Shown here: one piece after another, positions 1-12,667 of the stretch | Layout: every line of letters starts with the position of its first letter | How positions within the stretch are numbered: position 1 is the first letter of the stretch | Assembly: GCA_043228905.1 (NCBI GenBank) | Contig: JBHGNT010000002.1 | Span: forward strand, 8,680,001-8,744,000 | Direction: 5' to 3' | From: Azolla caroliniana | Taxonomy: Eukaryota; Polypodiophyta | DNA length: 64,000 nucleotides | Notes under the pieces: model-generated | What the model saw: the letters and a program-made list of their open reading frames with translations, nothing else | The model's database searches: none | Told to the model about the DNA's origin: nothing | Position numbers and translations under genes: made by a program

Positions 1-188
1 TTTATATAGTCATTCTCTCTCTTCATTAACTACAAGACTGATGCAGCATGGGGAATGTGAAAGCTCATAAGTTATGTGTCATAGAATATGATTCTATGAC
101 TCATACTAAATGCTAGAATACAAAGAGGTGACTCTTGACCGTTGGAGTGTCTATTCACTCTCAAGGTGAGTTCACACACTAGACCAAG
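1..188. other. Unassigned sequence left of Ty3 fragment
   Basis: No coding signal or repeat is visible. Similarity to the integrase region of element B (about 44750 onward) only starts near base 195, so the breakpoint of the Ty3 fragment lies around 185-205. Confidence 0.5.
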
Positions 189-740
189 TTGACCTTGATT
201 CTCAATAGGGATGACAAGCTCCAGAGTGCATTATGGGCGTATTGCACCACATTCAAAACTAGCATTCAGTCTACACCCTTTCAGATGGCCTTTGGTTTGG
301 AAGCAGTCATGCCGATCGAGTTCCAAGTTCCGAGTCTCCGAGTTGAGGTTAAGGAAAGGCTACCCGAGGCCCAATCAGAGCAATATTGGTTTGAACAACT
401 CCTCGAACTCGGCAAACAACGAGTGGCCAGCATGGCTCACCTGGAACAATGCCAACGACAACGCAAAGCTTTCGTCGATCGACACTGGAAGGGTACGGAA
501 AAAGCATTTACCATCGGCAAACCGGTGCTGGTCTTCCAAACACGACTCGGTGTTATGCCAAGGAAATTACGATTTCGATGGACAGGCCCCTTCTGGATAA
601 TTGACGATTTTAACGGCACATTCCAACTCGGCAAACTTGCCGGAGACATCGTCAAGAGCTGGGTAAATGGCTTCCGACTTCGACCTTACCACGAGACGAC
701 TCCAATTAATCCTTTCAGCGAGACCGATGGCAAGGACTAG
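189..740 (+). pseudogene. Ty3/gypsy integrase C-terminal fragment
   Basis: This 183-codon open frame matches the end of the element B pol (44750-45278). Shared stretches include SALWAY, STPF.MAFGLEAVMPIEF, VLVFQTR.G.MP.KLR.RWTGP.WII and WVNGFRL.PY. It covers the end of the integrase core and the C-terminal domain that follows; the zinc finger and the catalytic D,D,E residues lie upstream and are missing. The reading frame is open, including an Arg codon (CGA) where element B has TGA. The first Met is not a real start, since pol is made as a polyprotein. Confidence 0.85.
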
Positions 741-1320
741 TTCACGGATGACACCTCAAAGGAGGTCGCGTGGCCCCATCGGTAAAATAATGACCTACCC
801 ACCAAATGTATATAGTAGGAATGGTTTTTAGCAGTTAAATTAGCGTTACCTAAAACTACCCAACTAGTCACGAGATTTTCTTAGGCGCATCAACTAGTTA
901 CATTCACTTTAAAATAGAATATTTAAGGAGCATGCACACTAGACATAGCACTCCTGGGACGCGTGGCCATAATACCTTATTATGGCAGCCACGACAAAGA
1001 ATCTCAAGGATCTTCTCCCTGCACAAAACCCTAGGTAGTCACATAAAAGAAACTACCCCACACACAACGCACCCACTCACACAGACGCGTTCTTGCCTTC
1101 ACCGCCTGCAAGCTCCCAAGCTCGCTCTCGTTCTCATCGCCCCTACAAACCGTCCTCCTCTCACCCTTGTAGCCCTTGCACAGAACAACAATGTTCTTCC
1201 AACTCTCTGTCTCGCCCTCGTCTCATCGCTGCACCCCATGCCTCTTGTCAGCAAACCTTCGCATCCATCATGCCTCTCGCAGCATCATAGGAAAGCCATT
1301 CTTGGATACAACAACGAGGA

Positions 1321-4302
1321 TTGGGTGGGTACTTACGGGTCATCGACGCCCCAACGCACCCTCACGCCCCAGCGATAGCACGCAGAATCCACCCTGACAC
1401 AGTATCCAACAACATGATTTGCGTGGGTCTAGACCTTGTGCGGGACGGAGACCACGAGGTCGAAATCCCTCCCCACTCGATCCTCAAGGAATATTTTGGG
1501 ATGTATTCGATGTCGGGTAAAGCTTACCGCACTTACGGAGGGCCAAACAAAGCTTTTGGGGAGATCGCTCGGATTTTGATGGAATACGCCATTGTGCATA
1601 CAAATCCCACGAGTATGCCATAGAACAAAGTTGCCATCATCATCCGAGCATATGAAGGAGACAAAATCGATTGGGGAATCATCACCGGCGAAGGAGTCCA
1701 TGCGGCGCTCGAATCTTTTCAAACCGGTAAGCGCTTGTTGCATGTGATTAATCACTTCCTCACAGTCCTCTACCCACCTCCTTCGGTTTCCCCTCATCGC
1801 ATCCTTACCTCCCCACCACCACCATGGAAACAACGAGAGAAGATTTTGGCGTTAACCCAGGAAGAATGGGAAGACCCCTCGCCTTCTCCACCTCCCTCGG
1901 CCGTTCGGAACCCTACTTCCGCCTCGGCACCACCCCTACCAAGAACACATAAACAACGGGCGTTAACAACGACCCGTGTCGAATGGGACGAAGCCGAGGA
2001 GCCCATCACGGAGGATGTCACCATACGCCAGAAAACACCAAGGACATCGATGCCCTTTCCACAACCGAGCCCATGCCCCACAAGCCAGCAGCCCTCGGGC
2101 ATACAACAACAAAAGCGGAAACAAGCCGAGGAGCCCACACCACCAGCCCCAGACTCACAGGATCAGCCGCCAAAAAGATGCTGCATCATTCGAGAGTCCA
2201 CAATAGAAACCGAGGGCACCCATCATCAGAAATCAAAAGAGGCCAACCCGACCTCCACGGCCATGGTACTAGTGGAGTCATGGCTCAAGTAAGTAGGATC
2301 GAGCATGGACAAACCACGCAGATATCAGAGGAGGAAGTCCTCGGTTACAAAGATCTCCTTGCGGAGGCATACGAGTTCAGTGCACTACTTCGACTGGGCA
2401 CAACATATGAGTTAATGGATTTCCTCGCGCACGCCCAAGTAGCTGTCGTTGCTCGTATGGCCAAGGAGCACGTGGAAACAAAGATGATCCAACACGCTCT
2501 AATGGGAGAAATTGAACCTCACGAGGATCGAGCCTTACAAAAGATAGGGTGGAAGAAGCAAGCACAAAATGCTTCTCTCCTCATGGAGCTACCAGATCTG
2601 AACACAACCTTAGTCAAGGCATATCGAAATCTGCACCACACTACTCGGGCAACCAAGGACATGGCCCAACGTATCAAAACGGCACATCAACAAGCCAAAA
2701 GGGTTACCGAGCTATGGAAAGCCGCCGAGGAGAAACTGGCATCATTCAAGTAGCAACATCCAGAACAACCGCCCTTAAGCCTCCCTGCGCCGAGTGACGA
2801 TGTCTCACCAGCCACTCTTCCGAACCTGAGCCTGCGCGTTGTGGGTACTAAAGCACACAAAGACGACACAACTCACCTAAGGGTAGCCACGGTCGATGCC
2901 AGCACAATGACAGAATTGGTATAGACAAGCGAGCCTTTGTCACGAGCAAATATAAGCCCGCACACTCAAACCAGCCACGCCTCCACGCAAACGCCACCAC
3001 CACCTATCATCATGGAACGATCGACACAGACGGATAGGGAACCCCCTCCCCGAATCCAGCAAACAGCAACCCAAATAGGGCCTCCCCTCCGGGACTACCA
3101 AGAGGAGCTTAAGGCCCAGATCGCTCTAGCTGAGTTAGCAGAACAGAACCACAACAACATTCTTGGCCAACTATGGGAACAAGCCGCGGGCCGTGAAGCT
3201 GACCTCAAGCGACTGATTGCTGAAAGCTCGGCCGCACTCAAAGAACAAGAAAGAGAGGTAATGACCCTTCAAGTCTCTATCACGGAGGCCAAAGAACGTT
3301 TCATCAATGAAGCAGAGCGGAATGGCCATTGGGAACACGAGCTCTTCGCAGAAAACTAGGAATTACGATGTCACCAAAGGGCATTACAAGAATTGGCAAA
3401 TGAACACATGCAGAAATGGAGGATCTCGGAAGAGCAAAGGGAAAAAATTTCTGATGCGTATCACCAATTGCAAACAGAGCACATCGCCGCTAGAGAATGA
3501 CATCGGGAGGCTTGGAGACAGGACATGGACGAAACTGTAGCTCAGCTCACCAAACATTATGAGCAAACAATCGCGCTCATCACCGAAAAAGCAAAAGATA
3601 ATCAAGCTACTTTAGCGCAAAAGCCAAGAAGAAGCCAAGGCCGCAAGGGAGGAAGTGGAAGTTCACCGAGCTAGCATCGGCATGGACGATACTAAAATCA
3701 AGATCCTGATCAACAAGTATCGCCAGCAATTTACCAAGACAATCGAGGAAACGCTTGACCATGTCTAGCAGGAGTGGTCAACCCAAGCCGCGGACCTACA
3801 TATACTACACGCGAATGCTGAGAACTGACGGAAAGAGGGCCGAGGGTTTTACAAGATGGATGACACCAACATCCAGACCCTCCGTGAAGACTTGACTGAG
3901 GAATATCCTACCTTAGCAGCATCCCACACCGCAACCATCGAGCAACTTTTAGAGGAATTCAATGACGATCTAATGGTGTTTCGCTTAGAAGCCGAAGCTT
4001 ACAAGGAGGAACGCCTTGCTACCGGGATTAACAGAGCTCCCACGACCAACGAGCAAGGACCCGAGCCACCCACCACGGAAGCCAGACCGGAGGAACCTGC
4101 CCCTAGAGATCCCCACATCCAACCCGAGCCACAAACTACAACCACGACCCTGCCTGAATCGGTACCAACAGAGGGTGGCACACACGACGACACAGCCATC
4201 CCCGAATCGACAACAAAACCTCCCTCACCAACCCCACCTTCTGAGCAGCTAGACCAACCTCGCGCCCCCAAGGATATCCTCGACATATTAGAAGAGGAGT
4301 AA
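1321..4302 (+). pseudogene. Broken additional ORF (aORF) downstream of pol
   Basis: Pieces at 1321-1623, 1735-2292, 1983-2753, 2937-3359 and 3856-4302 line up in order with the intact aORF of element B (45584-48040). The N-terminal block shares a SGKAYRTYGG-type motif (B: SAKAYQTYGG). The middle block shares TTYELMDFL-type residues (B: TSYELVEWL), followed by a Gln/Glu/Lys-rich coiled-coil region. The C-terminus has a short acidic end, DILDILEEE, against IFDILNDSDEE in B. An in-frame TAG at 1621 and several frameshifts break it. Function is unknown; a structural or accessory particle protein is possible. It is not recognisable as an envelope protein, because I see no signal peptide or membrane segment. 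Confidence 0.75.
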
Positions 4303-4433
4303 AACAAACCTATTAGCCCTTGTATAAACGGGCAATTTTTGTAATTTGTTTTGTTTGCCAAATCCATGGTTACCCCTCCACATTGTGAACCGTGGGTTTG
4401 ACGGACAAGGTCCTGTCCCATGGGCGTGCCAGG

Positions 4434-4798
4434 TGTTGTCCATAGGCCAGAAATATAAATAGATTATGTAAACTCGCCATTAGGTAGAAGAGTAGGTGAG
4501 GAAATAGGTAAAACTAGAGGTAGTCGAGTTTTAGCCCTCACAATCAGCCGATGGCTCGGGTCTGTCTCAAGAAGAAAACTATATAACCCGAGTTATGCAT
4601 ACCTCCAAGAAGGAGTTTTTTCTAGATCATTTTAGGGAGATTAATATCGTAGCACCGAGCTCTGCACGAACTGTTTCGGCCGAGAGCCATGTACTGTAAT
4701 CACTGCGAGCTTATCAATTAATATAAGTTTCGCTCTTACTATTCTTTTATCTGTGTATTCTCCCGTACTCGTAAACCAAGCTCCGTTTATACCTAACA
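4434..4798 (+). repeat. Candidate 3' LTR of fragment 0
   Basis: It begins TGTTGTCC and ends CCTAACA, giving TGTT...AACA ends. The start lies after a stretch (GGACAAGGTCCTG...CGTGCC) that also precedes the 3' LTR of element B. A TATA-like ACTATATAA lies near 4577, and a TAATATAAGTTT motif near 4719 is shared with the B LTR. There is no partner LTR in the window, so the limits rest on motif and position only. Confidence 0.5.
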
Positions 4799-4949
4799 GG
4801 TGTAGCCATGTATGCTCCTTGTAATCCTGTAGAAGAGGCTTCCACATAACACAATCCCTTGATACCGATAGCCTGTGGGCTCATCGAAGGTGTTTCCCTA
4901 GAAATGGTTAACACAACATGTGTCACACTTAGTGGCTTAGTGGCACATG

Positions 4950-7003
4950 TAAACTAGTACTACCCGACAAGAAGGATAAGCGTCGGATAGAAGACTTCGA
5001 GAAGATGCTGAAAGAAGAAAACATAATAGAAGAAGAAGAGATCGTGACTCATATTATGGAAGAAGCCTCATTTAATGTCACCATCGGCGAAATCGAGGAA
5101 GTCGTGGACTTGAACTATCTACACGATCATCGCATGATTTCGGTTAGCTCCATTAACATGTACGCTATCATCGATGAATACCATCATGGTATCTTAATGG
5201 AGGAAGCTGAAGACAACACAAAATATAAAACGGTGGATAAGAAGATCAAGCCAGTTGCGGTTCCGCTACCGGAAGATAGCTGGCAAAAGATGAAGGAAGT
5301 CGCTAACGATCCAAACTTAAGAGATCTGAAGACAATAGGTCATGTCTTCTCTGAAGAGACAACGGGAATGCTACGAGTTGGAAGGGAGGATTTCCTCCTC
5401 CTTGAAGAAGAGCGAATGTTTCGTTTCGCAACATGCTTGAGAGACATGGGAAGGCTTTCACATTTTTCCCACAAGAAATCGGATGTGTTGATCCAAGGAC
5501 GATAGAGCTGATGGTGATCTTCACAGTGCTGCACGTACCTTGGAATTTGAAACCGATACTGGTTCCGAGAGCACACCTACCGAAGTTGATTGAGCTCTTA
5601 AAGGAGAAGGTGAATATGGGAATTCTGGAACCATCGAATGCTCCTTACTCTAATAGGTGGTTCACGGTGGCGAAGAAGAATGGATCATTGTGATTCATCC
5701 AAGATCTTCAACCCGTCAACAAGGTGACAATTCAGAATGCTGGAATCGGTCCGAGCATGGACGAATTTGCCGAAGCGTTTGCGGGGTGGTCATCTACTCC
5801 ATTGGCAATCTCTACCCTTGATACGACTAATTCCAATTGGCGATCGACAGTCGTGACATTACAACCATGAGGACTACGATCGGGCTCGTGCGGATGTGCA
5901 CCTTACCTCAAGGTGCAACGAACTCGGTGGCACATATGGTGAATGCCATGAACAAGGTCTTGAAGGATTGCATCCCAGACATCACGATGCCGTTCTTGGA
6001 TGATATTCCAATAAAAGGATGTTTGGATGAGGAGAAAGATGAATCGAAAGATAAGGAAGGGTGTAGAAAGTTCGTCGCGGATCATATGAAAGATTGTGAG
6101 AAGGTGCTCCAAAGGCTCGAAGATGCGAATTTGACATTTTCGGGAGAAAAATCTGCATTTGGGAAACCAGAGATCTTGGTGGTAGGTCACTTGTGCGGAG
6201 CATATGGCCGGAAACCTTCGCCATCTAAGGTGAACGCGATCCAGGATATGAAAGAAGAACGTGTAAACCAAACGGAGGTTCGAAGGTTCCTTGGAGCATG
6301 CGCGTTTTATCATATCTGGATTCCGCACTACACCCATGTCGTCGAGCCTTTATATGGATTGCTAAAGAAAAGAATGAAGTTTGAATGGTGAGACGAGCAC
6401 ACAAACGCGATGCGAAGATTGAAGAAACTACTTCTTGAAGCTCCAGCACTAAGAAAGGCCGACTATACTGAAGGGAAGCCGATTTATGCGACTGTAGATA
6501 CGAACCCAACCGGAATCGGGTGGGTCATCAACCAAAAAGGAGAAGATAATGCGCGGTATTCCATCCGGTTCGGAGGAAAGGATACGCCCAAGATACGCCC
6601 AAGTCAAGCAAGAACTTTGGGGTATTGTGTCAGTAGTGAAGATGGACAAAGACTACCTGATCGGGTCGGAAGTAATAATTGAGACAGATTGTCTCCCAAT
6701 CCTCGGGATGATCTCAGGATGCGTGACACCAGATATAGCTATGCTAAGGTGAATCGGCTATATCAAGTCTTTAAACCCAGACATCTGCCATATTGCAAGG
6801 AAGAAGTACAGCTTGCCTGACATGCTATCGAGGGAAATATTTGAGAATGAAGGTGACATGGTTTCAGAAGATGAAGATGTCACCCTCGACTTCTTCAAGA
6901 TGGCTCGACTATCGGCGGAAGACAAGGGCACGCTAACCCTCCACGCCTTCAACAAAGATGAGTACGAAGGGGAGTGGTTACTAATTGGCAGATTCCGGCC
7001 ATA
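4950..7003 (+). pseudogene. Ty3/gypsy-type pol remnant (RT and RNase H)
   Basis: Open pieces at 5005-5505, 5433-5693, 5837-6391, 6410-6752 and 6813-7004 form a degraded reverse transcriptase and RNase H in shifting frames. Recognisable RT landmarks are VPWNLKPI, LKEKVNMGILEPS.APYSNRWF, GLVRMCTLPQGATNS and the catalytic-site block MPFLDDIPIKG (FLDD as the YxDD box). RNase H follows, with a DTNP-like segment at about 6497. This pol is clearly different from elements A and B in wording, so it is another Ty3 lineage. It ends where reverse-strand copia sequence starts near 6996. No LTR is visible. Confidence 0.75.
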
Positions 7004-7209
7004 GTACCAACATCCCGTTGCGGTTTTTTCTTGCCAGCTTCCGGCACCACTTTAACTCCTGCTTGTCGAGGGTCTGAAAATGTTGTTTGCACCATCATTG
7101 TGCATCCGAATTTGCTCTTGCTGGTCGTTTCCATCGCGTGTTGGTCCGCCTCTTCGACCATGACCACGGGGATGATCCACCTCCATTTACAACATCTTGT
7201 TGTCGGTGT
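6996..7209 (-). pseudogene. Copia gag fragment (second copy)
   Basis: On the minus strand this holds the gag segment before and at the start of the zinc knuckle, including the CWYYGR core. Nearly the same sequence recurs at 7636-7760, so the same piece of gag is present twice about 640 bp apart. At 7205-7210 the reading changes abruptly from protease back to gag, marking a rearrangement junction. Confidence 0.7.
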
Positions 7210-7760
7210 GCGAGCTCGTTGACACAAGATTCTTTGTGATTGTCGGGATGTGCAGGTTCATAATCTTTCCCTTCTGTCCAACATGGTTGAGGGGAACCTC
7301 ATCGATGTGCTTGATTTGCGGGGTGTCGTCTCCGGTTTCGAGCACCCCTGGTTGTTCCGTGTTTTCTAGATAAGAAAACCACTCCGCGTGGCTTGTCATA
7401 TGCTTTGACGGTCTGGAATCAAGATACCATACCTCATTTGGTTTCAAGGTCCTTGTCTTCATCGAATTGGCCTTGTGTTTCATCACAAAGGCTGGGCCCG
7501 ATCCATCTCCGGAACCGGATCCTTCCGGTTTGTCAGCGTAGTGCGAGCGTTGCCGGTTTCCCCAATCGGCCTTGCCGGATCCAGATTTGTTTGAATCGGC
7601 ATGCTTCTTCTCGCACTCGCTCTCCCTGTGGCCCTTCCGGCCATAGTACCAACATTCAATTGCGGTTTTCTCTTGCCGGTTTCCGGCACCGCTTTGACTC
7701 CTGCTTGTCGAGGGTTTGAAAATGTTGTTTGCACCATCATTGTGCATCCAAATTTGCTCT
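7210..7760 (-). pseudogene. Copia gag zinc-knuckle and protease fragment
   Basis: Reading right to left, the frame has a zinc knuckle ECWYYGRKGHRESEC, in which the second Cys is replaced by Tyr. Next comes the protease start around VWYLDSRPSKHMT, where DSGAS has become DSRPS, so the protease is inactive. It then breaks off at ITKNLV. It belongs to the same copia family as element D (54185-59910). The right edge abuts a complete LTR at 7761. Confidence 0.7.
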
Positions 7761-8149
7761 TGTAGAAAGTAGCGTGCGGAAGCAAGTATGAAGACAGAAC
7801 AGAGGAAGGAAACTCAGGTTCAATGGAGAGCTTAAGCTTACACGGTATACGCGGGAGAGACAGAGAGAGAAACACAAAAAACTATATTCAACAATAATAC
7901 TCAATCTCTGTGTACATAAGACGTGCTCAGTGAGCACTTTTATACAAGCCCTAGAAGGACTGACGGAAGTACTGACAGTACTTCAATGCTCATCAAGAGC
8001 CCCTACACTACCTCCCAAATATATTCCTCACGGAATATCTTTCCTAACGACCTCCCGGTTTACGCACTCGGCCTAACCGATCGGTCCCAACCGATCTGGT
8101 TCTCGGCTTCTTCAGCCAATCCGGCCGATGTTGAGCTTGTCTCTCAACA
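7761..8149 (-). repeat. Copia LTR, minus orientation
   Basis: Read on the minus strand the LTR starts TGTTGAGAGACAAGC at 8149 and ends CTTTCTACA at 7761. It is the same family as the LTRs of element D, 54185-54631 and 59494-59910. On its outer right side is the typical purine tract (minus strand CTTGAGGGGGAG, 8150-8165), so it is the 3' LTR of the pol remnant at 8150-10143. It is 389 bp, shorter than the 447-bp D LTR. Confidence 0.75.
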
Positions 8150-10143
8150 CTCCCCCTCAAGCTCAACTCGAGGCTCTTCGGGATCCTCGGGCTCACAGCT
8201 CCGGTTCCTCCTGGCTTCACGCCTCGCTCGCGCTCCTCGACCTGTTCGACTCCGCGCGCTTCGACCCTTCCGGTCGGCTTGTATGCTCATGTAGCCCTCA
8301 TCTGCTCTTCTGTTGTTGCGGTGTTGACGCTTCTTCTGCTGCCTTTTCTTCCGCTTGGGCCTCGGTTGATTCAGCGTATCTGAATCAATCATCCGAACTG
8401 ACTCGGCTACCTTCGATCGGTTTTCGCTCTCGTCCGAGTTGGCTGTCTCCAACTCGTCTTCGGTCTTCTCGCCCTCGATGGCGTCATCTTCCCCATGCGT
8501 GGTTGGCTTCGGCTCTCTCCTTCGGTTGCTCCCCTTCTGTCCTCTTCCGAACTTTTCCGCGGGTCCGCCCTCGGCTTCTTCAGCCGATCCGTCTTCAACC
8601 AAGTCAACAAAGGAGTCAACAGACTCGGTGTCATGGTCACCGCTCCTTTCCTGCTACCTTGCTTGGTCGTTCGGGACTGTTCTCCCCCTCAAGTTCGGCA
8701 CGTCGAGGTGACGCAACCCGAGCGCACTTGAGAATTGCCGCAACTTGTCCAGACCAAGAGGCTTTGTGAAGATGTCGGCAGTCTGCCGATCCGTCGGAAC
8801 GTACTGAAGTTCGACTTCACCAGAAAGGACACGCTCACGGACGAAATGGTAATGCACCTCAATGTGCTTGGACCGTGCGTGAAAGACGGGGTTCTTCGCG
8901 AGTTGGATGCTGCTGAGGTTGTCGCAGTAGATCGTCGTTGGATCAGACACCTCCTCTTGCAGGTCCTTAAGTAGCCGCTTCAACCATATGGCTTCGCATG
9001 TCGCGACAGCCGCTCCTCGGTACTCAGCTTCGGTGCTCGATAGTGCAATTGTCGGCTACTTCTTACTGCTCCACGCGATCGTGGCACTCCCGAGGGAGAA
9101 CGCGTATCCAGACGTGGATCGGCGATCGGCGGCATTGCCAACCCAATCAGCATCGGTGTAGCCGACTAACTGCGTGGCTGCACCGGTTTGATATAGCAGT
9201 CCTCGGTCCTTAGTGCCGTTGACATACCGAAGTATGCGTTGCGCACACTGAAGGTGCTCCTCGGTAGGTCGCGCCATGAACTGACTGTTCACCCCGACCG
9301 GATAACTGAGGTCGGGTCGGGTGATAGTCAAGTATATAAGGCTTTCGACAATTTGTTGAAACCTCGTCGGGTCGAATACCTTTCCCGTATCGGGACGAAG
9401 CTTGACGGTTCTGTCCAGAGGAGTCGAGACGGACTTACAGTCGGCCATCCCGAGCTTGAAGAGCATACTCAGCACGTAATGACATTGGCTGATCAATATG
9501 CCTTCGGGGGTACGGATCACTTCGATCTCGAGGAAGTAATGAAGGTCCCCCAGATCCTTCATGTCGAACGATGCCACAATCTGGAGCTTCACGCGGTCGA
9601 TTTCACCGAGGTCGGCGCCGGTGATGACCAAGTCATCAACATATAGTAATATACTAACCGGTCCGAGTCGACCTTTCCGGATGAACAGGGAAGAGTCCGA
9701 TTTTGAAGTGACGAAGCCCATCCGACGTAGTTGTTGCTTGATCTTCGCGTTCCAGGCACGCGGGGCTTGCTTCAGTCCATAAAGGAACTTCTTCAGTCGG
9801 CATACTGCCGAGGAGTTCGTTCCAGAGTGAAATCCGGGGGGTTGTACCATGTACACTTGTTCCTCAAGGTCACCTTACAGGAACGCATTCTTTACATCCA
9901 TTTGATGTAAGTGCCACCCCTTGGCCGCGGCTACTGCCAGCAAAACACGAACGGCGCAAACGTCTCATCGTAGTCGATGCCGTGTTTCTGCGCGTAGCCC
10001 CTTGCCACTAGCCGAGCCTTGTACCGGTTGACCGAGCCATCGGTGTTGTACTTGACTTTGTACACCCATCTACACCCGATCGGCTTCACACCCTTCGGTG
10101 CGTCAACCAGGTCCCAGGTCTCGTTCTCCGCCAATGCGTGCAT
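8150..10143 (-). pseudogene. Copia pol remnant: RT, RNase H and acidic tail
   Basis: On the minus strand, from 10143 leftward, the pieces are as follows. The RT N-terminus (9931-10143) has [25 protein letters not shown] wording. The RT palm and RNase H (9056-9856) have LLYVDDLVITG (intact YVDD), and at the RNase H end YTDADWVGN. An RNase H end with ADIFTKPLG lies at 8654-8983. A charged Glu/Lys/Arg-rich tail follows (8150-8640). Frames are broken by indels and stops. The right edge at 10143 is abrupt: integrase and upstream pol are missing. Confidence 0.8.
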
Positions 10144-10689
10144 ATGAATCTAGGGCTTGGAGAGCCTTGAACTCGTGTCAAGAATCCTAAACAATAAATG
10201 TCATTCAGTACTTTATATAAAAAAAAGAAAAAAGAAAAAGGAAATTAGATACAATTTTTGAAAGAAGTAAAAAAAATAGAGAAAAAACTTTTGGGGGAGA
10301 ATTTTTTAATGTTTCCTCTGTCTTTGCATCCTCTCTTTTTTTTCTTTTGGTGAAAACACACAATTATATTAATAAATGTGTGTAAAAAACACTACTTACA
10401 ATGGGTGTGACAATGGAATATGGTCACCCACTAACTACACTACATGGGTAGTATAGTCATCAATAGGCAAGATGAACACTCTACCGAGGAAAGAATTTCC
10501 ACTTGCTCCAATAAAGAAATTTTCCACATTAGTAGTTCCTTCAACTTTCGTAGTATTCTTTCAATCCATGTCTACCATCGCATACAAAAGTGTTGCACAT
10601 ATTCCAATTATGATGCAATCCCCAATATCTCAAAAATAGAAAAACGATCTCCATCTCCAATTTTTGGTCAACCTATGTAAATTGTGCAA
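10144..10689. other. AT-rich sequence, probable end of LINE remnant
   Basis: No intact gene is present. A T-rich stretch near 10335-10350 (A-rich on the minus strand) could be the 3' tail of the minus-strand LINE remnant to the right. The minus-strand translation of 10440-10690 shows stop-interrupted wording compatible with the end of a LINE ORF2, but this is weak. Confidence 0.3.
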
Positions 10690-11560
10690 ACGCCCACTGT
10701 CTAGGTGTCAAATAACACAATGATAAAACTTGCCAAATTTGAGAAATGGTATTCCAAATCTGACAAGCAATCGGGCATTGCATATTAAATCGATGAGTAC
10801 TATCTTCCGTTTGAACAAAGCAAAAGAAAACAATTACCCTTTGTTAATCCACGACACTATAGAACTAATCCCAAAGGCAATCCTCCAATCAAAACTCTCC
10901 AAATGAAGACCTTTGCTACAAGTGCCAATTTAGAATGCCAACTACATTGTAAGATCCGCCACCACCCATTATCAAATTTGTGTAATCTCCATTCTTCTTT
11001 AGCCTTAGATGATAACCATCCAAGAGACTCAACAAAGCAATGATACAAAAGATTAGTAGTCACTTGTAATAATGACGTTTGACCCTTTAAACACCAATCA
11101 ATCCACAGTTGTTCTCCTGTTTGTAGAGGTAAGGGACCTTCCATCAATACAATATTTTGTAGGTGTTGCCAAATAAACCCATAATTAGGTGAAATGCATA
11201 ATAATTGTTGTGCTTCAACAAACTCCAAAATTCTTTGAGATGGAGCCTCAACTATATCTCCCACCTCTTTGACCCCCAAATAAAACAAACGATTAAATTA
11301 AGAGCGCAATCTCTCCTTTCCTAGCCAACATAATAATCGAGAAGGCACAAGCAACTCTTTTTGTAAAGAATTACAATCCTCTCTACTCGATGATAGTTTC
11401 CATACACAGAACAAGAGTGCTTCTTGCCATGAGGTAACCAAGTGTTGAGCACATGTAGAGCCCGAAATCCTAAGTGAAATACATCCATTCAATAATTGCC
11501 ACCATGAAGCCTTAATCGTTGTCCTCCCATGTGTTAAACCCTGGTTCTCAATGAAATATT
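10690..11560 (-). pseudogene. LINE (non-LTR) ORF2 C-terminal remnant
   Basis: The minus-strand frames at 11492-11298 and 11288-10857 contain WWRILQCSWHSKL...VFIWRVLIGGLPLG. This is the wording typical of the zinc-binding domain at the end of plant LINE reverse transcriptases (zf-RVT). Catalytic RT and endonuclease domains are not present. The sequence has stops and a frame change near 11290, so it is an inactive 5'-truncated copy. Confidence 0.6.
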
Positions 11561-11587
11561 GAAGAATAGATATCCATGGTTGTGATA

Positions 11588-11740
11588 TGCATCCTCTCTC
11601 TCTCCCTCCCTCCCTCCCCCTCCCTCTCTCTCTACGTGTGTGCTTTCTTCTCCATAGCCAGAAGCAGAGCCAAAGGCATAGCCATAGCAGTAGAAGAAGA
11701 AGAAGAAGAAGAAGAAGAAGAAGAAGAACAAGAAGAGGGA
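11588..11740. repeat. Simple repeats (CT)n/(CCT)n then (AAG)n
   Basis: A pyrimidine-rich tract at 11588-11637 is followed by about twelve GAA/AAG triplets at 11692-11738. The open frames across them are compositional. Confidence 0.85.
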
Positions 11741-12626
11741 ATATGATCTCTCTCTCTCTTGGATGGCTTCATGTGCAGGCTTCCTCTCGTGTTTCCGACT
11801 CTAAAGCCTGCTACTCTATAGCATCCTTCACAATGGGCATCACATTATGTGAAGAGTCTCTTCTAGCACAAGAGGAGGTTGTGCTTGAAGATAACTCTCT
11901 CTCACGCATACTCTCTCTTTCTATCTGGTACACACACACACACTCAATCATACGTGTCCATTTAATAGTCTTTAGTTATTAGCAAACGACATCAAATATG
12001 TGTATCGTGTTTAGTTGTAAGCTGTATTGATGCAATGCTTTATTAAATAATCAAAAATTTCTTCCTAGAATAGCTCTAGAACGCACCACAATAAGACAAT
12101 GTCTAGATCATTTGGATGATTCAGTTTTAATGATCTGCAAATGACATCAATATGTGTATTTCTCTTAAGTTGTGAGATGTATTGTTGTAGTTCTTCCAAA
12201 ATCACTCCATTTGCTTTCTAGAATAACTCTTGAATCTCCCCCGCATTGCTAGTATAGATTGAATCCAATCACAAATAACTTCATACAAACAGCAAGACCA
12301 AACTGAAAATGTTGATGTTGTGTTGTCAATTTCATCACTAACAACTAGAAGCCTTCTTCCACTACATTAATGGACATTAAAATAATGTTCATTGACATCC
12401 CTTTTCTAATGCCAATCTTGTGAGATAATAAACATGTGACAAATTGGTAGGGCTTTAATGAATTAAATAGTTTTTACTCTATGTCCATATGTGAGCCTTC
12501 TTTCCTTTTTTTACTTTTTTCAAAATTTGTATCCATACTCTCAGTTTCTCTCTCTGATACGCACACTCAATCATACGAGTTCAAGGCCGTCCAAGCCCTA
12601 GATTCACAGGCTTTCACTTTTTAAGC

Positions 12627-12667
<41 letters not shown>

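Larger units (their letters stand above)
189..4798 (+). mobile_element. Decayed Ty3/gypsy element, 3' half (fragment 0)
   Basis: The order is integrase C-terminus, spacer, broken additional ORF (aORF) and a candidate 3' LTR, the same as in the full-length element B at 39272-48541. The two are related but diverged: both the integrase tail and the aORF can be aligned by eye at protein level. The 5' LTR, gag, protease, RT and most of the integrase are absent. The fragment is fixed and non-mobile. Confidence 0.8.

Noticed and set aside
11587-11982. Arg-rich protein of 131 aa
   Set aside because: The Arg run comes from an AAG/GAA microsatellite; no other coding evidence.
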